Assembly (NCBI GenBank): GCA_015680685.1 | Contig: MNCI01005957.1 | Coordinates: forward strand, 21,876-85,875 | Source: Gnetum montanum | Lineage: Eukaryota > Streptophyta > Gnetopsida > Gnetales > Gnetaceae | Length of the DNA: 64,000 bases | Reading direction: 5' to 3' | Shown: positions 23,936 through 34,582 of the stretch, piece by piece | Layout: each line of letters opens with the position of its first letter | Position numbering within the stretch: position 1 is the first letter of the stretch | The notes under the pieces: generated by a model | Seen by the model: only the letters and a program-made list of their open reading frames with translations | The model's database searches: none | What the model was told of the DNA's origin: nothing | Position numbers and translations under genes: made by a program

Positions 23936-24818
23936 TCACTATATGACCATGCGAAGACATTAATGTTGTCTTGTAAAACTTTGGCTACATTTTTGTGCAT
24001 TTGCGTGTCTAGGAGGGAGCTGAGTTTCAATGTTTTCACCCCCCCCCCCCTTTGATGTGGTTACAAGTGTCTCGATAAGAGGGTTTTCGGTTACATCCCC
24101 GACCTCTAAGTCTTTAGACTAGATGCTTGGGCCAGTCTGGGGATGCTTCTAAGGTTGCTATGGTGCTAGTTATGGTCAACCCCCAGTCGATCATATCGAG
24201 GTTCAACTGTCTCATGAGCTTGCCCTATGGCCCTGCTAATGTTAAAGGCGTGGAAAGGTCGTGATGGATTTCCATCTCTTACTTGACCTGCCATCATAAG
24301 ATGAAAGCCTTATTAAGAGGCATTTGTTGGCAAGAATTGTGTGTAACAAAAATTTGCAAAGTGGTGATGTGATGCAACTTCTGAAGTGTGATGATGTGAA
24401 GATTGTGAGTTTGCCAAGTTAGGGTCATGGCGGACCACCAAGGCACGAGAGTGTAGGACTGCTATCGTAAAATGTGAAGTTGTATGACTGTCGATATGCA
24501 AATGTCAAACTACTAGTTTAATGTCATTTCGGACTGGCGAATCGCAACATGCAAAGTCTTAACATGCAAAATAAGAAATTGCAATCATGAGAGGTATTGA
24601 ATCGCCAATGAAAAAATGAAAGCATGAAACCACTAAAAAAACGCAATACTACCTATGTGGAAGAAGATGAGATAACAGCTGATGTAAGTATGCGGTGTTG
24701 TTAGTTGAATGTCATTGCGGACCACTAGGGGTGCAACTATGCTAGGGTTGCTTAGTTTGAGGTCTTTTTGGACTAGTCGTAAAAGGCACCAAAATCCCTC
24801 CTTCTAGCGCCAAAAAAA
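23936..24818 (-). other. E6 leader: short non-coding interior where gag should be
   Basis: About 0.9 kb with a C-run at 24040-24050 and no Retrotrans_gag or protease motif in any frame. Complete Tat elements carry gag and protease here, so this is an internal deletion. Confidence 0.6.
24793..24813 (-). other. E6 primer-binding site
   Basis: The minus strand after the LTR end and a T-run reads TTGGCGCTAGAAGGAGGGA. The TGG start fits pairing to a tRNA CCA end. I could not assign the tRNA with confidence. Confidence 0.5.
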
Positions 24819-26476
24819 TGTAGCGACCAAAAACGTCGATGGTTGAAAAGCACCGAGGGGTCAGCGGGTGCGACAGTTTCGACCCCGTACCTGCGGGAGG
24901 GTCGTGCTAGGTGTGTGCATATACAGGGCACCCTAAACAATCTGGTCGATTAGACAGGGACTTAATCGGCGTCTATATAGCCTGTTGCGACATATACTTT
25001 TTGAAATGGAATGGAAACACAAAATAATGCTTGAAAGTAAATAAAGCAGAAAAAATAGTGCAAGACGCAAGAATAAACAGGAAATAAAGTAAAAATGTAG
25101 TTAAAAATTGCACCACTTCAAAGCTACAGATTTGCTTTGTCAAGATGGATACAGTCGGTTGCATAGCGTGACAAAGTGCAAAGATCCCAAGAGTAACCAG
25201 GGCATGTAGAGAATAGAATAGGTGGTGCGCTTGGGGACGGCCTTGGGCGCTAATAATGCAAGGATTCTACCAAGGTGGTAGAAAGGGTATAGAACAAAAT
25301 GTCAGCTAAACATGCTAACTGTTTGCAGTGTCAAACAGAAAGCTTACAATATTGACACAACATGCCGGGGAAAGAGCTTGAGCGCCAGAGAAAAAAGAGT
25401 AGGAGGCTTAGTGAAAGAGTGCCAACTGAACCAGGGATTGGACGTCTTTTGAATATTGTTTTTCAAAAAATTCTGAACCCTTTGAATGCTGTTTCTCAAG
25501 GTATTTCTAGGGCCAAGGGTATAAAAAAGGGGCGATTTGAATGCCACGCACCTTGGGCCCAGGTTGACTTACTGGCACCACACGTGCCATGTGTGACCGT
25601 TGGACCTACAAGGCCATTGTAATGCGAACCTTTCATGCCATAACTACGAGCCTGCACACCATAATTGCACCATCAACATCTGGAGATGTGTGCTAATGGT
25701 CCAATTAGGTGAAGTGCATTGATGTCGCACAACCACCCACATGCCTTGCTGTGCTTCGTAGCATAGCATGCTTGGCGTAGCATCTTGTCGTTCATTCTGC
25801 CACATGTGTGATGCATGCTTACTACACTATGCTACGCTATGTAGCATAGCGTAGCATAGCAACCGGCCTTAGTCACGAAAGCTTTGCCAATTTACCAACT
25901 TTGCTTCCTGTGATGCATGTCTCGCGAACTTTATTGTTTCTACTCTTTGAGCTGCCTTCTGTCCCTTCCACAGGATTGCTGCACCTTGTAGCTCAGCGTA
26001 GCGTAGCAATAGACATGGTCTGCCGCTTTCTTATGGAAAGGGGCATTGCTAAAGGACTTGGGGCTAGGTGTGGGGATTGGCTGTGGAGCTATTTCCATGC
26101 TACGCTACATCACATGGTGTAGTGTAGCATAGTGCTCCATTCTACAATCACCTTTTGAAACTTGCTACACTACATAGCGAGGCATAGCATAGCGTGGCGA
26201 ACTTCGTGACTTAGAAAACTTACCGAACTATTTTTCACGCATCCATAATGCTACTGCCAACTCCACGCACCGTCTCTAAGTAGGCTATCAGCTGGGCAAG
26301 CTACTTTGGTGGACAGGCAGGATGACGTAGAGCCTATTCACATCCAAAGTAGAAAATTTGCTGAACTGGCCGGCCTAAACTCAGAACGTTCTCCTCCCGA
26401 AGAACTGTCGTAGTGCCGCACGAGTTACAAGGCCTGGTGAAGCAAGAATGATCCTACATTTTTTTTTCATGTTTCA
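24819..26476 (-). repeat. E6 5' LTR
   Basis: It matches the 18980-20638 LTR. TATAAATA of the other copy reads TAGAAATA here. The palindromic GTAGC arrays are at 25745-25862 and 26095-26190, with several changed bases. Confidence 0.9.
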
Positions 26477-26481
26477 CCCTA

Positions 26482-26570
26482 GACCTTTTGAATTAACCTC
26501 AAATCCTTCATTTTTGGCCTTGGAAATTCAAAAATTCATCAATCTTGCCAAGTACCCTATTCTCAATGGG
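26482..26570 (+). other. E2 spacer resuming after E6
   Basis: CCCTAGACCTTTTGAATTAACC continues the E2 spacer interrupted at 18979. No coding potential. Confidence 0.6.
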
Positions 26571-26665
26571 CCATGATATCGGGTACGCAATATCGGGTTT
26601 GATGCGATATCGGGTTCGTGCTATCGGGTATGCAATATCATGTCCTTAAAAACTATATATATGGA
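26571..26665 (+). promoter_or_regulatory. E2 internal LTR-like promoter array upstream of ORF2
   Basis: There are repeated GATATCGGGTAC, GCAATATCGGG, GATATCGGG and GCAATATCATG units, then ACTATATATATGG with the TATA box at about 26654-26661. The E2 3' LTR has the same order: AATATCGG, GATATCGAGTAC and ATAATATTGC units, then TATAAATA at 43699. So the motif before ORF2 is the one this family uses in U3. The inferred role is a separate promoter for ORF2; transcription is not shown. Confidence 0.55.
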
Positions 26666-26849
26666 CCCCCCACGCACTTCAACATCATTTTGCACTGTTC
26701 ATGTAAGGAGAGTTGTTCAAATTTTCTTCCACGAATTTTCTAGCTTGCGCACCTATCATTCAAACATCCACAACTTGCTCATTAACACTCTGATTCCTGT
26801 TCCAATTGAACTTGTCTAAACCTGGAGTGTTTAACTTACTCATGAGGAA

Positions 26850-27163
26850 GGGTATGCTCCAAGTTGTGCATAATTTTTTTAAAATTCATCGTTTACCAAA
26901 GGATATCATAAAGGGTAAATGACTTTAAAAATGTTAGATACGTTGCCAAAATTAATTTTATCTCTTCACCCACACCATGAGAACTAATTTTTGGAGCCAC
27001 CTAATCAAAATGGGCCTAATATCAAAACTTTTAGGGGACATTTCATAAAATTCTCTAACTCTCAATCACACTAAATAAGACATGAATTTATTAAAGGTAA
27101 GAAGTAAGGTATAAATCAAACTTTGTAAGTAACCTTACTAATAGTCAGCCCATGTGATTGCAA
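26850..27163 (+). other. Likely intron just before the E2 ORF2 start
   Basis: A donor-like GAGGAAGGGTATGCTCC at about 26853 parallels CCAGAGGTATGCTCTC in E5. The acceptor is degraded to GATTGCAA immediately before ATG at 27164, while E5 has AATTGTAG before its ATG. Size is about 310 bp. The splice is inferred from conserved position and consensus only. Confidence 0.45.
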
Positions 27164-29989
27164 ATGGCCCCAAAAAGAGGACAACAAGGAGGACCCTCTC
27201 AAGATGCATCCAAATGACCAAGGAGAGGCAAAGGCCAAATGTCTCTCAAGGAATGTACAGGAATAGGAGGCACAATCATTCAGTATCCATCAAGAACCTC
27301 CTATTATGGTACAATTGAGACATGCTAAAGGTGGAGTCAACGGAGCACCTGAATAGGGACAACATCTCACGTTGCCCCCGGAATGTGTTCAGGCAATTCG
27401 TGAAAAGTCCACATCAGCAACTATGATAGTGGAGCTTAATTTTGGACCTCTCACTGAGTTTGCTCCTGAAGTAATCAAGGACCAACTTAAAGGGTCCCCA
27501 CTCTGGCCTATTCTCTTTGAAAGTGGTGATTGGTACTTGGGAGAGACCAATTTTGGCACAATAAAGAAGAAGGCACCACTGTTGATATTGATGGTGTTTC
27601 TGTGGATTTCTCTACCAAAGCCATTTTGGAGGTGTTGAATCTTCCAAATACAGGGCCAAAAATTATTCACTTGCTTTGATTCTGATGCGCAAAAGATATG
27701 GTTGAAAAGGGCATATAGCAAAGAAGACAAAGCATATGGAGAGCTAACACTTGAAGAGAGAATCTACTTCAAGATCAGCACATATCACATCTTTCTCACA
27801 AAAGGGTTGAAACAAATCTCCACATATGTGGCTAGAGGAAGTGTTACCTTAATGAGCAAGGTTAATGCCAACCTACTCAATCTATATCTTACAGAAATTT
27901 TGAGGTGGTTCGATGAATGCAAGACAGGGAAGTTCGCATTGTCCTTCCCCTGTCTCATCAAGAAGTTGTGCTAGTGTGCTGGAATTCTGGGGTATACTAA
28001 CATCCCTAGAAAGGCCCAAAATTCTTTATTTGATGAATTGCTAAAGCTCCAGCCCTAAGAAAAAGTTCTAGTGAGACACTCGAGCCTAAACAAGAATAGA
28101 CGCTAGGGCCCATTACACCTCAAACTGCAAGGCCTAGCCAACTTCCAGGCACAAGGCCCAATCAACAACAAGAAGCGAGGCCCAACACAGGCCAGCAAGA
28201 CCAACTGCCACCACGCTGCAAGACTATCAACCATCAATAAGCCATCTCAGTGCCATCTTTGAAATGTTCATTTGGGGAAGCCAGGATGAGACCAATCTCT
28301 TCAAGGTCATAGACGATGTCGTATGACCCATGATCTTAATTGATCATGCATGGGGTGAGGTATCGATTCAAACAGGAGGAGGGGAATCACATTGGTCACA
28401 ACAGATCTCAAGGAATGCTGCATCTTTTTAGGTGCAATTAGAAACTAGTGCAAGTGCCATAGTAGTGGTCATGCAGCACTAAGATGCAGCAAGAGCCACA
28501 GAAGTGGTCACAAACCACATAAAAGAATCATTCAATATCCTTGTTGTGCCACACATAGATTTTACAAGAGCACGCAATGCTCAAACTTTAGCCAATCCCT
28601 CGATGACTCCTACAGAGCATGAGGATGTTCTAGATCGGTTGCTGCAAACAGGACATGTGATGACATCCATGTTTGACATCCCTCAATATGTCACAACAAC
28701 TCAGTCAGACCTCATCTCCACAAAAGGGAAGCTATTCATGGCAAATATCAGGGCCAAACATGTAGAGGTGGAGTTAGAAAGACTCCAAGAAAAGCTCATC
28801 ACCTATAAGCTGCACAACAGAACCCATCTCAGTTCATCCCCGCAGATCAGCTAGAGTCCTTCCGGACAAAGAAACTAAACAAATTACTTGTAGAACATAA
28901 AAGAGTGGTGGAGAAAAAAGAGAAGGTTGATTGGGATGCTTCCAAAGCACAAGCCTAAACATATGCACATGTCAAAGCACTCAAGGCCTTGCAAGAGTAG
29001 AATAAACAACTTGATGTTGACAATCTCTGACTGACCATTATAGAAAAATAAAGAAATGTTCTTGAAGAAACTTTTCAACAATTACAAAAATAATTAGTTA
29101 GGGTCAACCAGGACATGAATCACTTGGCCAGGGAAAATGCAATCCTCTCAATGAAGGAGGTACACGTGATCCATCAAAAGACAGAAATTGAAATAAGCGC
29201 ATGGTAGAATGAGGCCAAGCAACATGAAAAACTCAAGGATCATTTTAGAGATCAGGTGGGGATGTACAAGCAAGTAATTAAAAAATAAATCCATATGGCC
29301 AAAGCTCACGTTAACACCTTCAGTACTCAACACGCTAATTGGCGGGCCATATTGGATACCTATGTATTCTCCCATAAAGCAGAACTTAAAAGCTGGGACT
29401 TGCAGATACAACATCTTATAGAATACATGGAGTTGGCAAACCTGTGGTATGCAAACTTGGCCATGTTGATAGCAGGCCACCTGAGAATAGAATTAGAAAT
29501 TCAGGTAGCTATCACCTTCGCAAAATATAAAATAGAATTTGCTAAGCACAAGACAACGCTATAGAAATTAGAAGTGGAAAATTATGAGTTAGAGGTGGTC
29601 AAAGCTAGCTACCAGGGACAAAAGGATGTCATGGTAGATCTAGCTCAATGACTCACAGATTACCAAGAATACAAGGACAAAGCCAGAGCCTATGAAAAGG
29701 AACGATGGTTGTTTGCGACTTGGTATGTCAAGGCCAACTAGATGTTCCTGCAACTACTGTGTCCATGGGAGGTGTCAACTCCATCAAACATTGGAGCATC
29801 AGCATGGACAACATAGAATCCCTAAACCAAAGAGGAAAAACTTCAAGCACTCCTTCAGAGCCATCNAATCCCTAAACCAAAGAGGAAAAACTTCAAGCAC
29901 TCCTTCAGAGCCATCAATTTCCAGAACCTGGAGCACAAGATAAAGGGAAGAGACCCATGGAGGAACCACCGCCACCAGGAATCACATGA
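27164..29989 (+). pseudogene. E2 ORF2: conserved-domain plus coiled-coil accessory protein
   Basis: Starts MAPKRGQQGGPSQ. 27372-27974 reads VELNFGPLTEFAPEVIKDQL, SPLWPILFESGDWYLGET and, near the end, LSFPCLIKKLC. This resembles the Athila ORF domain known as putative plant transposon protein (PF20167-like, ending FPSLITxLC). 28504-29640 is Lys/Glu/Gln-rich with long heptads, a probable coiled coil. The tail is PMEEPPPPGIT before TGA at 29987. There are several stops, and an N at 29866 with a 49 bp duplicated overlap. It sits between the spacer and the polypurine tract, the env position. No signal peptide or membrane segment is seen, so envelope function is not supported. Confidence 0.75.
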
Positions 29990-30079
29990 GCTCCAATAAA
30001 TTTTGTAATTTTATGTCTGTGTCCCAATTTTATTTTTTTCAATCCCACACTATGGCATGAATAATTCCTAGTTAGTCAA
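29990..30079 (+). other. E2 3' untranslated interior up to E5
   Basis: Non-coding, TTTTATGTCTGTGTCCC onward. It ends GTCAA (30075-30079), the left E5 target duplication, and resumes at 43493. Confidence 0.6.
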
Positions 30080-30985
30080 TGATGAGTGGCTAGGTACCCC
30101 TATGCCCAATCATGCAAATCATGGGTGTTTACACGCGACTTGATCGAATTCCATAGACTGAAAGCACTTTGCATACACTAGACCTTACGTAGAAAAACCG
30201 TATGTTAGAATGGTCATTGTCTTCCCAACCTCACTTGTAATGTTCTGATTGCAATCCTTAAGTGAGATTGAGGCAACTGATTTTTATGGCTTTTTCACTT
30301 TATCTTCTAGCGTCTAATTCTTGGAATGGAAAGTAAGGAATAAGATAATGCGTAATTTATAATTATCCTAATCTATATCTTAACTCTTCTTAGCATAAGT
30401 ATTTGATCCCATCTTCCATGCACATCCTGAGCATCCCCTAACCACTACTAGGTTACTAGACGTTAAGCGTCGTTGGGTTGCCAAGTGTTAAGTTTATGTT
30501 CAAGATGGTCGCACTTATGGTTTCTATGAACTGTAAAAGAGCAATAGCGATTAAAATAATAACAATGGAAACTTAAGGAATTATCAAAGCATAGAAATAT
30601 TAAACTATTAAATGCATCAAATGACTAAGTCTAATTGCTGCAAGTAATGCTTGAAAAGCTCGGCTTTATTGTTGTTCACGCCAATGGGCTCAGGTACATC
30701 AATGCTCGAATAAAGAGCCGGACACCTTTCTTACACCTACTATGGGCACTTGGAAAACATTCTAACTCTCGTAGAAAAAAACTGTAAGAGCTTCGCTACA
30801 ACTACCAAAAAGGTTCCTAAGTGTGGCGAGAGCCCACTTATTTATAGGCCAAAACAGGCTCCGTGTAAACGGGGCCACGTCGATGCATGGAAGGATGCGT
30901 TGACTAGGCCACGTCGACATGGCCATGTATACAGGGTCCCGTATATGCTTCCTAGTAAACGCATCAACTATTTAGCACTTCATCA
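30080..30985 (-). repeat. E5 3' LTR
   Basis: 906 bp, TGATGAGTGG to CTTCATCA. The minus-strand U3 has GTATAC- and GTCGAC-centred motifs (about 30860-30960), then TATAAATA (30839-30846). Confidence 0.9.
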
Positions 30986-30996
30986 TACCCCCACGA
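30986..30996 (-). other. E5 polypurine tract
   Basis: The minus strand reads GTCGTGGGGGTA into the LTR start TGATGAAG. Confidence 0.8.
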
Positions 30997-31071
30997 CTAA
31001 GTAAAAACTCATTCTTGAGTTCCTCTACAATTTGGAAGGTATGGACTTTTTATTACAACAGACATGACTTG

Positions 31072-31090
31072 ACACACACACACACACACA
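31072..31090. repeat. CA microsatellite
   Basis: A run of alternating C and A (19 bases) in the E5 3' interior. Confidence 0.85.
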
Positions 31091-31299
31091 TGACATGCCA
31101 AGTGCCTGAGTTTACAAAGAAGGACAAACTACAAAAATGGTGGTGTTTAGAGACAAAATTGAACACCCTGATAATCCTAGATTCTCTACCGTGTTGAAAG
31201 ATGCAAAAAATTGCTGGAGAAGATCACACCATCCCTGGGGGCGGTGGTTCTGATGGACCTTCACCAACCTCTGGCCCATGTGGCGATGGTGGTGTGAAT

Positions 31300-34062
31300 G
31301 ATGGCTGCCCCACAATAGCTGCAACTTCTGGAGGCAACCGAAAAGTCTCCAAGAGGACCCTCATTTTTTCCTCCTTGCTTATGGGATTGTTCACTTCTAG
31401 GTAGCTTCACCAATGTGTGTCAGGATAGGAACTTTCCAAGGGCACGACAACGCAGGAAAGAGTTCTTTAAGATTGATGAACCAGGCTGCAAACTTTTTTA
31501 GTTCGATATCGAACACTCGAATTGATGTCTGCAACTATTGGTAGTCATTCATTTTACGGGCCAAGTTCTCCGTGACCACATGTTGTTCTTCAAAATGCAT
31601 GTGGAGAACCTCGAGTTCCGTGTTTGCCGTCTCCAATTTTTTTTTTGTTGCCTTATGCGCTTGGAAATCACCCTCATATAAAAAATACAATGTCGCCACT
31701 TGATTTTCCAATTTAGACTATGGTCTCCCAGCTATTAGCATAGCCAGATTTGCGTAGCAAAGGTTGGCCAACTCCATGTATTCTGTCATTTCTTCAATCT
31801 GTAGTTCCTTGAGGTGAATCTCAGCCTAGTTGTAGGCATTCAACCCATCGAAGATAGGTTGCAATACCTCGCCTCCTTCTTGAAGCTGCTGGAGCTCTTG
31901 ATTCATCTTAGCCTTTGCGACTTGAATCTATTTCTCGTTCACTTCCTTTTGTAATCCCACTTGGTCCCTATAATGATTCTTAACTTTTTCAAACTTAAGG
32001 GCTTCATTCTTCCAAGCGGCAATTTCAATGGATGATTTCTATCACAAGGCTCGAACCTCCTCCATAGATAGATTTTGATTTTCAGTGGCCAACCTCCTCA
32101 CATCAGTGTTCACCCTAGCTAGCTCTTCCTGCTATTGGTGAATAAAGCTTTTCATGTGTTCGTTTTCAGCACCAATATTGCGCAGGCAATGAACCTCCAT
32201 GGTTAACTTGACATTCTCCTAATGAACCTCTGTCAAGTCCTTATTTAAATGATACGCATGAGCATCTTCCAAGGACTTATCAAGGATCACTGACTCTCGT
32301 TCATCCTCAACTATTTGAAGTTTGATCTAAAGCTATTGAAAAGCTTCATCTCTTGTGAGCTCACGGTTAAGGAGAGCTAGATCAACAAGTTGGGTTCTTA
32401 ATTGAGAAAATTTTGTCACAAAGCATTGACAATTAGCTTGAGCAGCTTCAAGTTGCCCTTCCAAGATAAGGCTCTTACCCCTTGCTGAGAGCAGCTTCGA
32501 CTGGGTTGCAGTGATGTTGTCCAGAAGGTCGAAGACATCCAGAAATGGTTGTCCGGTTCCCACCAGTCAGTCCAACAATTCTTCATGTTGGGCTGCATCT
32601 ATCCTACTACGTGAAGTCCCAATGGATGCCTGTACATCTTCGAGTCCATGTATGTCTGGTACAAGTGCCTTCAGTGCGTTGAGGGCCATAGCAATCATGT
32701 CAGCAACCACTTCTGTAGCAACCTCCTATCCTTGGTGCTGCATCACCAAGACTATCACCCCCTCGTCATCTTCTAAGCATACTGAGAAAGTAGTGGCATT
32801 TCTTGAAATTTCAGGAAATAACTATTGTGTGGATACCGTTACCTCCTGGACATTAGGATCAATTCTCACAGGTACCTGCGTTCAGGCGACAGAGAACATT
32901 AGCCCTACTCTTTCTAGTAGACTTACTGAGTGAGCCACTTGCTCCAGATGGCTCATTGTAGAGTGATAGATCGAAGGGTCTTCTCCTTCACTTGTCCTTA
33001 TAGATTGCTCCTGTTGGCTCAAGAGCGATTGTCGAATTTCGCATATGTGTTCTGCAATGGTTTGTGAACCTAACCTTGTTGTTTGCATAGGAAATGGAGG
33101 TGGTTGCCACTCTTTCTCAGTGTGTGTGGTGGCCAGAGTCCTATCCTTCATCATTTCCCTCCATGAGGCAATCGGGGTGTGCCAAAGTGTATCGTTGGCA
33201 TACTATGCTATCCCTACCCATTTGCATAAATTTTTGATTAGGTAAGGAAAGGGGAGAACCAGCCTTCCACATTCACTTGCAGTGAACCTACTTTCAATTT
33301 CCAAGAATAACAGTTGTGGAAGGCTCATTGGGAATTTTCCACTTAAGACAGTACATGCATGAGTGGAGAAGGTAGTGATTTTATTGGGTCTCACCATTGG
33401 GTTTATGTGGTAAGATGCAATCTTTGAATACACTCTCTCCATGGTGGTTAGAGTGCCGAACTCTTTGCAATCCATCCCATAGCACCACTTGATCCACTCC
33501 CCTTTTACCTTGGGGTCAACTTGCTTCGGGATCTTTGCCACATCTGCTCCAATCTCTGGCAACCCTAGAGCTTGCGCGATTTCTTCCACAAAGTAAGAGA
33601 CATAGATGTCCTTAATTCTTACTCTGGACCTCGGTTGCCAATTTTTCCAAAAGAGATAGGTCTCTCCTAAGTACAATTCACCACTGGTTGTGATTATTGG
33701 CCACATGGGAGAATTTTGCAATTGAAGCTTCACATCTTCTAGTGCATTCTTGAGAAATGGTCCAAAGTTTAACTCTTGTAGAACCATTTGTTGCACTTCT
33801 TACGGCTTGATTGGGTCAAGGTGACCTCAAGCCCTAGCACTATCCTCAGATTTTCATCCCCTTACGATTGCTCACTAGGAATCTCCTCTTCAAAAATATG
33901 ATGGACAAATTCCACATCAGGTCCTTCACGGAGGGGGCCAGTTGCATGAGAGCCCTCTGCATGCTCTAGGTGCTACACGTCTCATCCCCTTCCCATTTGT
34001 GGATGCTTGTCCCTATGTTGTGATGGTCCTTCTCCCCTTGGATCCCTTGGTTTCAATTCCAT
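31300..34062 (-). pseudogene. E5 ORF2: conserved-domain plus coiled-coil accessory protein
   Basis: Start ATG at 34062 (MELKPRDPRGEGPSQ), directly after AATTGTAG. Best-preserved part 33203-33796: QELNFGPFLKNALEDVKLQL, SPMWPIITTSGELYLGETYL, KWCYGMDCKEFGTLTTMERV and LPFPYLIKNLCKWVGIA. The layout, ending FPYLIKNLC-x-x-VGI, fits the Athila-type putative plant transposon protein domain (PF20167-like); this is recognition by pattern, not a search. 32882-33154 holds YHSTMSHLEQVAHSVSLLER, then a coiled coil from about 32560 to 31500. No membrane segment is visible. The C-terminal boundary is uncertain and stops occur. Likely a particle-associated or nucleic-acid-handling accessory protein; role unknown. 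Confidence 0.75.
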
Positions 34063-34338
34063 CTACAATTGAACATAACCACTAAATAGATTGTGCACAA
34101 GCTGCTAAAAATGGCCCTCATACACCTTCATAGTTTGACTAAGTTATGATGTTGGCATGTGCATCCCATTAAATTCCCTAGAGTATTAGTTGATGGGTTA
34201 GAACCAAAAACAATAACAGATAAGTTTGAGTGTAAACTATTGTTTATGTTTCTTCCCTTAAGAGGTGTGAAGTCTTAATCAATTAATTAATTAATTTCTA
34301 ATAGGCCTCACACCCCCCCCCCAACAATTGAGAGCATA
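34063..34338 (-). other. Likely intron just before the E5 ORF2 start
   Basis: Minus-strand donor CCAGAG/GTATGCTC at 34338, acceptor AATTGTAG at 34063, with the ORF2 ATG as the next bases. About 276 bp. It includes a G-run (plus-strand C-run 34312-34322). Confidence 0.5.
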
Positions 34339-34486
34339 CCTCTGGTTGCTAAAGAGGGGAAGGATAGGTAGGTTAGGATGCACGGTGGACAGCGCAAGTG
34401 CTTGGAAGACGAGTTGAGGCAAAAAAAATGAAAAATATCCTTCCAATTTGTTTGCAGAATGAGCTAAGTGTCATGCGCAATGGGGG

Positions 34487-34582
34487 TATATATAATTTTT
34501 TTGTGCTACATTGATGGGGCCACGTATACGCGGCCATGTATACACAAGTGGCTGCATATACGGGGCCTTGTATACGCAGGGG
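34487..34582 (-). promoter_or_regulatory. E5 internal LTR-like promoter array upstream of ORF2
   Basis: Read on the minus strand: TGCGTATACAAGGCCCCG, TATATGCAGCC, TGTATACATGGCCGCGTAT and ACGTGGCCCC units, then TTATATATACCCCC with TATA at 34487-34494. The 5' LTR of the same element has GCGTATACGGGACCCCGTAT and CACGGC-type units before TATAAATA. The shared GTATAC/GGCC units are specific to E5; E2 has GATATC units in both places. Confidence 0.55.

Larger units (their letters stand above)
18980..26476 (-). mobile_element. E6: Tat-type Ty3/gypsy element with dual RNase H, gag deleted
   Basis: LTRs of about 1.66 kb (18980-20638 and 24819-26476) flank a 4.18 kb interior. CCCTA is duplicated at 18975-18979 and 26477-26481. 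The interior reads on the minus strand: RT, RNase H, a second archaeal-like RNase H, then integrase. A second RNase H is the mark of the Tat lineage. Only about 500 bp separates the primer site from the start of the RT region, so gag and protease are absent. The open frames are broken by stops and shifts. It inserted in the spacer of E2. Confidence 0.9.

Noticed and set aside
31300-34062. ORF2 as a true retroviral-type envelope gene
   Set aside because: The position fits, but no signal peptide, membrane anchor or cleavage-like site is visible, and the domain and coiled coil fit a plant Athila-type accessory protein better.
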